Assembly (NCBI GenBank): GCA_036365145.1
Contig: JAEOAD010000018.1
Location: 9,132,001 to 9,196,000 of the forward strand
DNA length: 64,000 nt
Origin: Orientallactaga sibirica
Taxonomy: Eukaryota; Chordata; Mammalia; Rodentia; Dipodidae
Direction of reading: 5' to 3'
Part shown: in pieces, positions 36,054-49,323 of the stretch
Layout of the letters: each line of letters opens with the position of its first letter
Numbering within the stretch: the first letter of the stretch is position 1
The notes under the pieces: model-generated
What the model was told of the DNA's origin: nothing
The model's database searches: none
The model's input: the letters and a program-made list of their open reading frames with translations, nothing else
Position numbers and translations under genes: made by a program

Positions 36054-36262
36054 GGGGCTGGAGAGATGGATGAGTGGTTGTGGTGCTTGCCTGAAAAGCC
36101 AAAGGATCCAGGTTCAATTCCCCAGGACCCACATAAGCCAGATGTACAAGGTGGCACATGCAACTGGAGTTTGTTTGCACTGGCTGGAGGCCCTGGAGTG
36201 CCTATTTGCTCACTCTCTCTATCTGCCTCTTTCTCTCTCTCAAATAAATAAATAGAATATTT
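36054..36262 (+). mobile_element. tRNA-derived SINE
   Basis: ggggctggagagatggatgag head, caggttcaattccccagg B-box, ggagtttgtttgcactggctgg body, aaataaataaat tail. It creates antisense phantom ORFs around 35947-36280. Confidence 0.93.
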
Positions 36263-38541
36263 TTTGAAAAAAACAAACAAACATCTTTTTGTCTTTTGCA
36301 GGTATCTAGATTAGGGCCCAGTAATTTATTATACATTAATTTAAAAATCATAATGCTGATAAGCACAGCTTTACCCCATTTGTTCTGTATTTAAAATTGG
36401 AACTTCTCAGAGTCTTGGCTATAATACACTGAATGCATTTATTCAGGTTTGTTCACTAAGATTTTAAGAGTCCAAAATAAGGCATTCTGTTAAGTAGTTT
36501 TTCCATACATAGTAATTAATATATGTGAGTTATAAGTATAAACATAGTACAATTTGGGGCATCATTATTAGGTTACATATAGGTTATTTTAATCATTATT
36601 TAAGTAGGCATTGTGACAATTAATTTTTTCCAGTTAGCTGGTAAACATGATTTCTGGTTATATCTGTGAGGATGATTGAGGAAGAAGAGGCTGAGCATCA
36701 TCAGCCCATGGAGAATCAAAATAGGAAAAGATGAAGAAAGGCAAGTTTACACTTCCTGAGCTGGGAGGTCTTATTTTGCTCTTAGATATTGAGAATTTGA
36801 TTCTTGGACTTTCAGACTCTGAGACTTACAAGACTTTCTCTATACTCTCAAATTGAATGGTAGCACCAGCTTTACTGGGTCTCTCTAGCATGATACATTG
36901 TGAATTTCTCACAATAATTATGTTATTGATTCCATAAATATGTTATTGGTTCTACTACTTGGGAAAAGATGGCTAATTCAAGTATTATTTTTATTTATTC
37001 TAAGTAATAGCAAAGTAAAAGAAAACTAGGAAAATAGGTTATTGGAAACACAGGGAAAAAAAAAAAAACGAAACTAAATTTTCCATTTCCATTTCCCTGT
37101 AGGACAAATTGAATGGAAGTTCCCAGTCATCATTTATACACATTTTTGTATCTCTAGAAACTTGTCACTTATATATGCCTTGTATATATTGAACACTTTT
37201 TACCCATTAAAATCAATCTAAATGAAGGCAGGAATGGTATCTGAATTTTTCATGGTTCTAGCATGGAATTTGGTCTTACCATGCATCCATAAAATGAGTG
37301 ACTGAGATGAAAACTGATTGAATACATTTCTCATCAAATCTACTTCTCTGAAAGGCTATAAGGAAGGAGTTTGAATCCCAGCTACTGTGATTAAAACTGC
37401 AGCATCTTCAAAACCCTCTCAAAACTTAATAGCCAGTATAGAATCTTTCCAAATATTTACTGAGCAAATCCCACCATGCTCGGCATAAATTGCAGATTTT
37501 TAATTTCACCCAACTTGAAAAATAATATTTGAAAATTTCACTTAATGGCTGTCTGACAGATCAGAATATATCTACCACTAGCAAATTATCACTCACTGTT
37601 ATGTTACCAAGAAAAAGGAACAATGTATTCTTATTCTATGCAACCAGAAGTCATACTAGAACCAGTCAAAAGACAGAGGGAGCAGCAGAAGGACATGGCC
37701 AACCATTTTTATTGTGGCTTACTTGGGAAGGATGAGAAAGGGCTAGGAAAAAATAGTGCAGGACACGAGGTGCTTTGAATAATTTCGGCAGGCTCTGGGC
37801 CACAGGTTCTACTCCAGTTGTCTGAGGTGATTAAAATGGTAGGATAGTGGCCCATGGTGTGAGAGCACTATAGAGGAAGCAACTGGAGAATGTGGGATTG
37901 CCTCATTTCCTCCTGAGTAAACTGCTCATTGTCTCTAGGAATTACCAAGCCTTTGGAAGGGCTTTCCCCTCTTCTCTCTCTTCAATTTTTTTTTCTGCAT
38001 CTTGCTTCACTTGTAACCTTTCAGTGACTTGTAGAAATGCCTGTGTTTTCATCCTTTTCACTTTACCACCTGAGGGGGAAATGCTTTCTTTACTTTGGAG
38101 GACAGTGATTGATGTGTCCTGGGACCTCATTCCACTTTGTACATTAATTCTAATCATCTAAACTGTGCTACATCCTCGGTTTCTTGTTGCAGGTCACATG
38201 CCCCCTTTGGGGAGGTGGGTGAATTCTGTGTGGAAGATGCATTACATGAAGTAAGGGAATGCAGGCTAGACTGAACATGAGACAGCTACTAGAGGAAGAT
38301 TTAGTCAAGTCCAAAGACCGGTTTTTAGCTTTTTACTCTTACATAATCTCGGATTATGAAATTCTCAGTCTGTTTTTCATGTTATCTGTTTAACAATAGC
38401 TGATCTTAGGAACATTATAGAAACCATAAATGGGTGGAAGAATAAAATCAATGTACAAAGTAAAACTTTAGGAAAAATTGGCATAATTTGAGTTGATAAT
38501 TGAATTCTGTTTCAAATAAACATCAAATGAAAGAGTGTAAT
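36263..38541. other. Unassigned intergenic sequence
   Basis: A/T-rich. ORFs at 37529, 37892 and 37942 overlap or are short and show no recognisable domains. Confidence 0.45.
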
Positions 38542-38544
38542 GTT

Positions 38545-38888
38545 TACTACCTTCTCATTACTGGGGAAAATCTAGACCAAAAAGCAGCTTATGAAGAAAA
38601 GGTTTATTTTGGCTTACAGTTTTGAATGGAAGTTTCATCATACTGAAGAAAATCGTGGCAGAGTAGACAATTGCCTCACATCTTCATATACAGTCACCTA
38701 GGAGCAGTGTGAGGGATCAAGCTCTAAACAACCAGTGGGCTGAATAATAAACTTCCAGGTCCACCTGAGTGAAATACCATCCCTAGTAAGGTTCCACCTC
38801 CAAAAGGCTCCACCAGCTGGAGACTAAACCGTAGGTTTTATCACAAATGCTTGAGGGTATGGGGGACATTTTACATTCTAACCACCTA
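38545..38888 (-). mobile_element. MT-type MaLR LTR
   Basis: taccttctcattactgggg, aaaggtttattttggcttacag, gttccacctccaaaagg, ccaccagctggagac, attctaaccacc: the full order of the reverse MT LTR. Confidence 0.72.
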
Positions 38889-39316
38889 AAGGGGAGTGGG
38901 TAAGAAATCTGCAGTTATAAGCAACAAGATTCTCTGGATAATGGGTTTGGAAGAAACCATGCTAGTCCCTACAGAGTCATAATTAATGCCTTAATAAGGA
39001 GAATCAGGTCTTTGCAATCTTCATTTCAAAAACTTGTTGTGTATAGGACAGGGTAAAAGTAGTTTTCCTTTCTAACTGAAGGTAGACTCTTCAACCTCCT
39101 TATTTCTAGGATTCAGCATTTATGGGAAATTAAAAAATCCAGTTTTTGTCTGATTTGGCACAAAAAATTATCACTCTAACAAGGCAAAAAGATGCAAAAA
39201 CAAGCAAACTGTTCTATCCTTTCCTGTCTTACTTCAAATAAAAGTGATTACATCTGATGGTCCCCTGTTCTACACACTTAAAAGTCTGTGAATCACTTTG
39301 GTAAGTTAAACTTAGG

Positions 39317-39317
<1 letters not shown>

Positions 39318-39348
<31 letters not shown>

Positions 39349-39490
39349 GTTTTCCAAGGTAGGGTCTCACTCTAGCCCAGGCTGACCTGGAATTCACTAT
39401 GTAGTCTCAGGGTGGCCTTGAACTCATGGCAATCCTCCTACGTCTGCCTCCTGAGTGCTAGAATTAAAGGCGTGCGCCACCACGCCCAGC
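39318..39490 (-). mobile_element. B1 SINE
   Basis: Long T-run (39319-39348), then ggtagggtctcactctagcccagg, ggaattcactatgtagtc, aaaggcgtgcgccaccacgccc. Near-consensus and so fairly young. It may have an imperfect target duplication (aaacttaggc / aagctcaggc). Confidence 0.94.
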
Positions 39491-40689
39491 AAGCTCAGGC
39501 ATTTTTAATACAAGGGTGTTATAGGTTTGGAATTTAAAGCAAGGCAAAGTAGCATTGAACAGAAGATTTCTAACTAGGATCCTTGGTGCCTTGAGCAAAA
39601 TCCCAGGGATGACTGAGACTTATAAACCATTGAATATATCAAAAAGCCAAACAGAAATTAGACATAGGAAAACCAAGAGACCCCACTCTTCCATTAGGAT
39701 CTAAATGTGGTTCGTTGTTGATGATGAAGGAAGAGACATTTTCTTTAGTCTTAAAGCTACTAGTAAGGTTTTCATGTCAATATAAACAACCCATCATGCT
39801 GTAAGCAACTCCACTGAGACTTATTGCATCATCCAAAATGGTGTAGAAGTAGAACGAGGACTAATGAGAAAGAAGGCAATAAGTAGGAATGGAAAGAGGA
39901 CAAGAAAGGATAAGGGATGAATACATTCTAAATACATTATCATTGCTTATTTACAATTAGAAAAATGTCATAATGAAACCCATTATCTATAATTAATACA
40001 TATCATTAAAAAGTGAAAAAAGGAATATAGGATAGAATTCATAAAAGAAACAAATACACTTGAATACAGGGATGACTTTCTAGAAGACAGAGTTAAATAA
40101 AGACATAATGAATCAGCAGATGGTTTATCACAATTGAGTGAGCAGAGTTTGGGGATGTGCTCATTCTTCTCTTACTGCAGGGGTTCAAGAAAAGTGACAA
40201 CTATGGGAAACCCTGAAGTTTCCCTAGCATAGCTTAGTAAGTGGCCAGGAGGAATCTGAAATTCATGGTATTTTAGTGAGTCTGAATGAATTTTGGATTA
40301 ATATGGAAACTCATAATAGAGGTATTAATCCTTCTCTCTTCATGTTTCTTCAAGGATAAGTTTCCATGTGCTCAGAATTTGTAGAACTCCAAGACAATTC
40401 TCAGTTGCCTCCACAATCACATTGAGTTCGTGGAAAATACAAGAAGTGAATTCTTGAAAACCTCATAAATTACAACATCACCTAAGACTGCTAACCAAGG
40501 ATGGTAGAGCTTAAGAACTTGTGAATATTTGCTAGTTTTGTTGTCATCTGATAGCTTGTCTTCCAAGTACACCAGCTGATGCCAATTGGCCACATTATTT
40601 CTGTGCACAATGAAACAATAAATTTGTCAAAATTCATCACAAATTTTGGCTTAATTATATAACTACTCAATGATTTAAAGAGACAGGTT
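39491..40689. other. Unassigned intergenic sequence
   Basis: No feature supported. Confidence 0.45.
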
Positions 40690-40912
40690 TGGGCTAGAGA
40701 CATGACTTAGTGGTTAAATCACTTGCCTGCAAATCCAAAGGACCCAGGTTCAATTCCCCAGGACCCACCTAAGCCAGATGTACAAGTTGGCTCATGTATC
40801 TGGAGTTCATTTGCAGGGATAGAGGCCCTGGGGTGCCCATTCTCAGTCACTTTCTCTCTGTATCTGTTTCTTTCTCTCCCTCTCTCAAATAAAAAATAAA
40901 AATATTAAAAAA
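40690..40912 (+). mobile_element. tRNA-derived SINE
   Basis: gggctagagacatgacttagtgg head, caggttcaattccccagg, atctggagttcatttgcagg, (CT)n and aaataaaaaataaaaat tail. Confidence 0.92.
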
Positions 40913-40986
40913 CAGATTTAACTTTTTTGAGTCTCTAGCTTTTCATCTATATGACACTGATCTCAGAAGGGTGCTATAAAGATGTT

Positions 40987-41155
40987 TTTTAAAATTTATT
41001 TTTATTTATATTATTCTAATTTTACATTTATAGTGGTGACCCCATTATCCTCCTCCCTGTCCTCCCTCTTCCATAGGGACCCTCATCAATGGGGAATGTA
41101 GGTCACGCATTGTGGGGGTTCTCAAGAGTTTAACAAGATAAGATGGTACATAATA
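40987..41155 (-). mobile_element. Short L1 3'-end fragment
   Basis: Reverse L1 tail (taaaatttatttttattta) followed by tcctcctccctgtcctccc and atggggaatgtaggtcacgcattg, matching the 3' ends at 8.4 and 49.6 kb for ~165 bases. Confidence 0.62.
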
Positions 41156-43241
41156 TATACAGTCCAGAGCCTGAGGTTTGGGTTCACCATATGCCATCTC
41201 CCAATAGCCAACTCCCACTGCTTAAAATTATTTTTTTTCTTTTTGTTAAGTTTATCTGCTTGCTTAACCTCTACTTCCACCAAAGCATCTCAGATGTACC
41301 ATTTATTTTTATCACAATGATATAGGCTTGACAGTTTTGCCTCAAGTTCCCATAAAGATCTTGTATGTCAATGGGTTACAAACATTTGACCATACCTAAG
41401 AATAAAGAGTGAAACTCTGTTGTATTTCTAGTTATGACAGGCACTTGATAAATATAAATGAGTACTATATTCTATAATGGAGGTGAATACCACTTAGTGG
41501 CATAAATGTATGTCTCATACATTGCATTCTCTAATTTAAGAACAGCTCTGCAATACATTATAAAATATCAATTATTCTATCACTATGTCTTCTTTGGACA
41601 AAGCCAGTTTATTAAATTTCTTTAGTTTCAAATAGCAATATAATAATTGCCACTTATATTGAAGGGGAAATGTCATGTTTGAGTAGGATTTAGATTTTAT
41701 GGTTGAGATAAAAGTGCAACTATTAACAATACTGTTTTCTAGTCAACAGGCTAGTGAATGATGTGTGAGTAAGCTCTGTTCCACTTTATCTTTAGGATTG
41801 ATACAGTATCCTTACAGTTTGTCTTTGAAGATTAAATTTCAATATTTTGGTTCAGATATTTCTTACATTTTAGAAAAACAGAATAAAACAAAACCACCTA
41901 TTCTAATGTCCTTGAATCTAGATAGAATAACCCAGGTTCAAATTCACATCTTTAACCTCTTCCTAGTATAATCCAATAATAACAGTTGGGACTGATGAAG
42001 TTTTAAGTGAGTTATACAGCTCAGTGATTACCTGGTCTTACTTATTTTATAGTTGAAGAAACTGAGAGATAAATGGTTGTACAAAGCCATATGAAGATGT
42101 TCTTGAATATTTGTTGTAAGATTTTTCTTGACTATCTCATGTTCTCACTTGTTTTATTCAATCATCAATCCATCCACAAGTGTTAAGGGATTTTTTTTTT
42201 TTTTTTTTTAGCTAAGCACACAGAGAATATAGATGAATATAGCAGAGAAAAAGTATTTTTCTTCTGAATAGTTTACAATCTTAGGAAATAAAATCTCTTA
42301 GTAGAAAACAAAAGGAAAAGCCAAGAAACCATAAATGTTCTGTGTTCTTCTCTTCACCTCCATGCAGGCACCTTCCCTCTGGGTTTCAGAAGTCCTTGTC
42401 CCTGTCTCTGTATTTACCTTTATCTCACAGAATGGCAGGTGTTATCTTAGCCTTTCAGACTTTGTTATAAATGCTCGCTGCTTTGCAAGTCTGTGTCTTA
42501 CATTTTTCAACCTGTAAATTGCATTTTTACTCATATGCAGCCTACCAGATTGACCGATTCATTAATGGAAGTTGTGTATTTGAAAAGAAAACCCTGTGAG
42601 AAAATAATAAGTGAAGTCATTCTTTTCAGAGAGTGAGAGTTATGCTTGAGGTGAAGCAGGTCTACTCTCCTCTCAGGAATGGCCTGTGAGTGACCATAGG
42701 AGGGCAAGGCAACTGTTAGTGACACTGGAAGTGAATATGCCTTCCCTAGGGTAATAATAGTCATTAGGACAAATCTCCAGACCAACTTTTCATTGTTTGT
42801 ATAAAACATTAGTATTGATATATTTTAAATTAATTTTTAAGTTACCATATAAAGTGATGGTTTTCATTATAGAATTCCCATACATATATGACATTATACT
42901 TTATTTTTATTCATCTTCTTTCTTTACCACCCTTCCCAATCTCCTCTGTGTCTTCGTGCTGGTCCTCTTCCTGTTCTTTTCCAGCTTAGTTTCTACACTT
43001 TTCATACCTAGAATTTCATAGATCACATCAGTTGATTCTAATTGTTCCTTCTCAGTAGCCAGGCTGTGCACATCATGTTTTAATTCTTAATTTTAATCAA
43101 AACTATTTGTCATTGGATTCCCCCATTATTGCCACTTTTGTGGATCTAATTCTGTAGTTAGCTGAGTAGGTTTCCATTTCTAGCTGTAGCCTAATGGTTA
43201 TGGTGAGATGCCAGGTGAGATACCTTAAGGCCACAGTTTCC
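41156..43241. other. Unassigned intergenic sequence
   Basis: Contains a T-run at ~42190. No gene or named repeat. Confidence 0.45.
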
Positions 43242-43376
43242 TGTCTATAATACAGGGATGTGTGTCAAGTGTGTTACTATTCTTTCTGATTTAACCAATA
43301 GCACCACTGTGTAATTGGAATGTTACTTTTTTGTTAATTAGAAACTTTGTATGGATACATCATGTGTTGGTACCAG
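43242..43376 (+). repeat. Left arm of a long inverted repeat
   Basis: From ctgtctataatacagggatg to catgtgttggtacca. It is the reverse complement of about 45421-45556 with roughly 90% identity by hand alignment. The inner third of the arm is an L1 3'-end tail in minus orientation; the outer ~85 bases are non-L1. Confidence 0.85.
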
Positions 43377-45051
43377 GGCAAACAACAAACTCTGTGGCTC
43401 CAAGACCAACAACTCTAGCCAGTGACAAGTCTCTAAGTCTGATAATCCTAACCAGCAATGTCTCTGGAGTTCTAATTCCACCCTTCCAGCTACTCATAGT
43501 CCTGGAAATCTTCATGTGGAGCTGGCAGCTTTCCTTAGCAGCCATCTCATGGTCCTGGAATCTCCAATGGGTCTCCACTGCAACCCATCCTCATGGCTCC
43601 ATGGGATCTCCATGCAAGCATCCAGAAAACCCTCTACACATGACCCATAGCTGTTTCCAAAATACAATATCACTTTGCAAACTCAATGACCCTCTCTTTC
43701 CTGCATTTCTTATACTCCACAATAGCATGTAAGGTGCTAATTTGTTAATCCATGGGGAAATAAAGCAGACTTTGAAGAGCAGGATACTCCTTGAGCACTC
43801 AGACCCCTTCAAAAGAGTCTACACTCTTCTTGTTACCCCAATGCAGGTCAGCTGGCCCAATCTCAAAGGTTAAAATCTCTCATATAAGTGACGCTGAAAA
43901 GGCAGAAGTTTCAGCCCAAATATTTCATTTCTGTGCCATATTTCTCTGCTCACACCAGTCCGTTTTAATGCAATGCAACCTTGCACAATTTCTCAGGACA
44001 AATGGTCATAACAGCAAGCCTCTCACACAAACTGCTTCTAGTCCAGTCCAGATGATTCTTTTCATCCTCTTAAGCCAAACCTCACAGTCCATAGTTCTTA
44101 CTGCATTCAGGTCTTGCAACTGTGACCAGAATAGTTCATCAAGCTGTACTTTATAGCACTGCAAGGTATCTCTTAGGCCAAGGTTTCTCAATAATGAAAA
44201 TAATGGTTACAACCCACATTAAGATGTTCATCTAAGAGACATATAAGGTCCTCAAAATAAGACAGGCTTCTGTCAAAGCACTTGATTATACCCACTTCAG
44301 GTGAAAGGTAAGGACCTATTGTTGAAGACACCACATTCTGCTAACACAGAATATTGAGAGATCTAGCTGAATCTGGAAGGAAGCCAACTCCCAGATGATT
44401 ACCCTAAATAGTGCTGAGAAGCATTGCATGAACTGCTGGGGGAAAATGGCCAACAATGTTGTGATCAAACAGTGTACCATGCTATATGAAAACAACAAGC
44501 TTGACAAGATGTACACACTTATGCAATAGTAGCACACAGCAGAGGTGGGTTGATGCTCTCTGATTGTCTAAGAGATCCACTCAGTGGAAGGAAACCCTTA
44601 GCTGCAATCAAAATCCAAGCAGAATCCTATTGAGACAGAGATTATGCATTCCAATGAGGAGCTCCTGCTAGTCTTTGGCCAGAAGTGAGGCTACACCCAT
44701 TAAAATCTCTCTAAATGCTTATCCCCTTTAACCTATCTTGATCTCACTCTCCATTGAAGAATCTGTTTTTCTTTTTCAGAAAGCAGTGAGAACTGAGTAC
44801 ATCCAAAATCTATGAAAAGACAAGATAGATAGGTGACTCCCTGTCAGCAGATGAGCCACACATAGCACAGTAGCTAGAGCCCAGGTGAAACCACAGAGGA
44901 ATTTGCAAGATGAGCAAGAATGCTGCTTTCAAGGGGAGCCTGACAACCTGGACCAGAGACAAACACTGAGGATACTCAAAATGCACCAAAGCAAAACTCC
45001 AGAAGCTGCTGAGAGCTCATAATTACAGTAGACTTAAAGCACGCCCACCAT
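43377..45051. other. Interior of the inverted-repeat structure, dispersed-repeat-like
   Basis: About 1.7 kb with no long ORF apart from chance frames of 133 and 121 codons. Composition and phrasing (e.g. cagcaagcctctcacacaaa, ccatggggaaataaagc) feel like an LTR or L1 3'UTR-type repeat, but I cannot assign it. Confidence 0.4.
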
Positions 45052-45225
45052 GGTCCAAGCATGGTGTTGCACGCCTTTAATCCCAGCACTTTGGAGGCAG
45101 AGGTAGGAGGATTGCTGTGAGTTTGAGGCCATCCTGAGACTACATAGTGAATTCCAGGTCAGCCTGGGCTAGTGAGAGACCCTATGTCTAAAAAACAAAA
45201 ACAAACAAACAAGCAAAAAAACCCA
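45052..45225 (+). mobile_element. B1 SINE
   Basis: caagcatggtgttgcacgcc, cccagcactttggaggcag, gactacatagtgaattccagg, gtgagagaccctatgtc, then a CAAA-rich tail. Confidence 0.93.
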
Positions 45226-45239
45226 ACAAAACTCAGGGA

Positions 45240-45472
45240 ATGCTTTTGGAAGAAGGGGCAGAAAGAATGTAAGAGACACAGGGTAGGAGGAAATATCCAG
45301 AGGCATCCCCTCCCATGACTGCTGCTCTCATAACTCATAACCTACAACTCCATGGTGAATATCAGCAATCCCACTAATGAGGGTCCCCAGTGGAATGGGG
45401 GCAGGGAGGAGGGAAATGATGGTACCAACACAAGATGTATCCATACAAAGTTTCTAATTAATAAAAAAAGAA
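45240..45472 (+). mobile_element. L1 3'-end fragment
   Basis: cagaaagaatgtaagagaca, atcccactaatgagggtcccc, ggtaccaacacaagatgtatcc, ending taattaataaaaaaag. Same 3' end as those at 8.4, 41.0 and 49.6 kb, here on the plus strand. Confidence 0.7.
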
Positions 45473-45556
45473 CATTCCAATTACACTTTGGTGCCATTGG
45501 TTAAATCAAAAAATTAGTAACACAGTTGTCACACATCCCTGTATTATAGACAGTGT
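45421..45556 (-). repeat. Right arm of the long inverted repeat
   Basis: Pairs with 43242-43376. It includes the L1 tail (to ~45472) plus about 85 bases of downstream sequence (aacattccaattacactttgg ... ttatagacag). Confidence 0.85.
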
Positions 45557-45701
45557 TCTGGACAGTAGGGATAAAGAAAGCTACATTATTCTGCCTACCT
45601 TTATCTTATGTCATGTCCTTCAAGAGAGGGACTTTTGCCTATCAAAATAAAGGACACTCTTTTAAGATAGAGTGTGTCTTTCATGTGCAACTTGTTTTAT
45701 T

Positions 45702-45928
45702 TTTAAAAATATTTTATTAATTTATTTGCAAGCAGAGAGATAGATGAGAGAGGGAGAGAAAAGGAGAGAGAGAGAGAGCATGGACACACCAGAGCCTCAG
45801 CCACTGCAAATGAATTCCAGATGCATATGCCACTTTGTTCATCCCATTATATGGGTAAAGGGAAATCAACCCGGGTTGGTTGGCCTTATAGGCAAGTTCT
45901 TTAACTGCTGACCCATCTCTCCAGCCCT
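45702..45928 (-). mobile_element. tRNA-derived SINE
   Basis: tattttattaatttatttgc tail, GA-rich tract, ccactgcaaatgaattccag, head ctgacccatctctccagcc. Confidence 0.9.
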
Positions 45929-48900
45929 TATGTGTAGATTGCTATCACTGACTACAGAACTTACGGTTCAAAGTAGGACAGTCTTCAAAATGAAATTGGT
46001 GCTATCAATAACTACATGTGGACAAGCGATTTAAACTTGGACTGTCCTAAGAGAAACGAATAAGCATTGACATGTGTTTTCAAACATTAAGTCCCATTCT
46101 TTGAGCTCAAGGCAAAACTCGAGACAGTCATTGAGCTAGCCAGTAGTTTATAGCGGAGGCCATTTTAACTTTTTGAATTTTGTACTAGTCAGAATACCTT
46201 ATTATTATGTATTATTAGGTTGTTATTTTGTAGAAGCCCAGAGAAAATGGACATTTGTGATACTAAACAGTCTCTTGCCTCTCAGAATATGGCAAATCTA
46301 ACTCAGGAGAAGAATAATAGGAGCTGATGCAGAGATATTTCTTAGCATTCCTGGAACTTCTGGAGTTTGTACACTGAGTCATTTCAGACTGTCTTCAGGA
46401 AAAAATATAAAAGCCAAAAGAAGCTGGACAAGGAAGGTGAGAGGAATGGATAGTCCTACAAAAGGCAGACTTAAGAAGGCAGGGGAAACATTTCTCTTTC
46501 TTTGTGACAATTCCTTTCACACAACTTCAGAACCTTCTATGGCAGCCCAGCATGCAACTTGGTGCTGTCTGTCAGAAAAGTCCTAACAAAGACAGGGAAG
46601 GCTGATGGAAATGAAATCAGAATACTGTTGTTGAGAGCCAGCAATATTTTTCCAGAATTTTCTACTTTCAGAGTGAAAAGGGAGATAAGAAAACATTTTT
46701 ACACTGAGTAATTTTCTTTGCCATCACATCACTTTTCCCTAGTAGCAACAACACAAGCAGTGGATATTTACATTTGTTAGGATCCTTTCTATATAAAAGA
46801 ATTTATTCAGAAAATTCAAAAGCATGTTCTGAGATTCTAATCCATGATGGGATTGCCTCAGTGTGAAACACAAGTGGACCATCCATCCCTAGAGCAGAAA
46901 TCCTTACCATTCCTGTCTGATTTGGCCAGATACCATTACTTTAAACCTTTTCTTTATCGACATAAATGAGATCTGTGGTTACTAAACAGAACTTCTGAAT
47001 GATTTTTTCTAAGGATTTAGCATTTCCAACAGTGACTGAGAGAGATGTGCGAGAGTTTCCAGGGGCTACTTATGAATTGTTAGTCCAGGAAGCAAAATCC
47101 TTTCTGTCCTTTCAAAGAGCTGAAGCTTGTCTACATGGAGTGCATGCAGAGGACTGCATTTTCTTCCCCAAGAGGATCTAGGTGGCTGGAATCTCTGGGA
47201 GGTGTGACAGCTGCTCCTATTTTCATGTCCTTACTCCTTGACTGCCTTTCCTCCTCATCTGCTTGCTTAAATTCTTGATTGTGCAGGTGTATGACGTCTA
47301 GCATACATCCTATTCTGCCCTCTTGCCCATCCTACTCACTGAGACCATGGTTTGAACAGCTTTGTTGCTAGGCAACTCCATGGAGTGTTAAATGGATGTT
47401 CTTTATGTGTGTGTATATGTGTGGTATTATGCACGACTTGCACATATATATGTGCAATGGATACAGAACCATTTGTGAAATGCATATGCTCTGCATATTG
47501 TCTGTAGTGTGTGCATGAGTGTCATGTTATATTTTACACACATTGTGTGAGATGCACACTATGTGTTATGCATGTTTCATGTGTATCTTCACAAGTCTTT
47601 TTTTTTTTTCTGTCACTTTTAGCCTACCAAAGACAGGTAGGTAGTACCATATGACCAATTTGGACATGTGGATAGGTGACCAGTCAGCTGAGTTCAGAGA
47701 AAGGGTCAATATCTGAATTTGGAGGAGGTCATACCTTCAGAGTCTTTGACGAATTATGGTTTACAACAGATTGTAAGACAAGCACAAAGATTTGGAAAGA
47801 TATCTTTGAGGCATACTAAGCAGGAGGTGTGACATTCAGAATTGGATACACAGTGGAGATTCACAGTCTTGGGGATGAGAATCTGCCAGACAGATTATGT
47901 AGGCTATTTTGCCCATTCCTGAGTAAGCACTCTTGGAAGAGTTTCAGAATGCAGAACCAAGTGACATAGCAACTCAATCACACTAATCCCACTGATTTGG
48001 TATCTGCTAAGAGAAATCACATATGTGATCTGATGTTAGTCTTACAACCACCCTCTAACATTTGAATCTTCACAGCCATCACCACTGTCTTTTTCATCAT
48101 CGTTATTTAACAAAATGTTAGAAAAGTTTAAAGCTCAGAGTAGATCATTTGTCAACAGTCATATTCAAAGGTCAACTAATGGTGAGAAAATAAGCATAAA
48201 TCTATGACTGTAGAACTGAACTTTTTGGACTTGTCAACCATGGGCATGCATGTTAAGTCTTTATTCTCTGCTCTTCGCAGAGACCTGACTTAAGCGTTTT
48301 TGGTGAAATGCTTCACATGGAAATGCTTTGCTGTGTACAATGTCACACATAGACCTAGAGAATATTGCTATCTTTAAGATTTAATTTCCATTGTTCCTGT
48401 GACTTTGAGGATTATCTCATGGAAATGCTATTTTCCTGTGCTACTGATGCAAAGCTAGTCAAATCAGTAAGCTGAGCCTGCATCAGCCATCAATGAATAT
48501 GGGCTCTACTCCTGCATAGGAGGTTCTGGCTGTTTGCAGTACTACTCTCAGATCACAAATGGCAGGATGTCAGTGTGAAAAATAGGATCTAAGGGCCAAG
48601 ATTTTCTATAGTGGTGAAATGCAACTTGCCCAGGGTCACACAGAGTCAATGGAAAAATCAATTTCTAGTAAAGCATCTGTGATTCTCTTGTGGAAAAATT
48701 TAGTTTCTCTTTAAAAGTCTTTTCTCTATATTTCACATATTTAAAGAAAGGAAAAGAATATGCCTACTCAGCCTTCTTGTTTGAATCCCTAGTTTTCATG
48801 TGTGGTCCACATCCAGACTGAGGGAAGGGTGGTGGGCAAGGAGCCATATATCATATACAAGGTGTGTCTAAAGATACAAAAGATAAAGATAATCTGGGAC

Positions 48901-49323
48901 ATACCCTCTTGGGAGAGGATGTTATCTAAAGGTGCATGTGGTTTTGCTGGTATCATCAGGATGTTGTCAAATATTATATAATGGCTATGACTATGACTTG
49001 GAAATAAGAAAACTAGAGAAAGAAACATGCTAATGGTTTAAATAACATGGGAGAGTCATTATAATAATAACTTAAAGGATACTTGAACACTTTGAAAGTA
49101 CCTCTTAGTTATTAACCATTGTGAAAACACCATGAATCAGTTCTTGGTATTGACTTTACAGAGAAAGGCTGGAAAAAGTGAGGTTAAATAACTTTATGTA
49201 GCATCAGAAAGCAAAAGCATTCAAACCAAGGTCATTCAGGGGAAAACATTTTATGTCAATGCCTTATATAATATATATTATATATCATATAGATACAAAG
49301 AAAAGGAAAAGTTTTTCTTTGGA
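45929..49323. other. Unassigned intergenic sequence
   Basis: 3.4 kb without recognised repeat or gene, apart from TG/AT-rich patches near 47400-47600. Small ORFs only. Confidence 0.45.

Noticed and set aside
43331..44156. 133- and 121-codon plus-strand ORFs
   Set aside because: They are inside a repeat-like unit, have no recognisable domain, and the first begins in an inverted-repeat arm.
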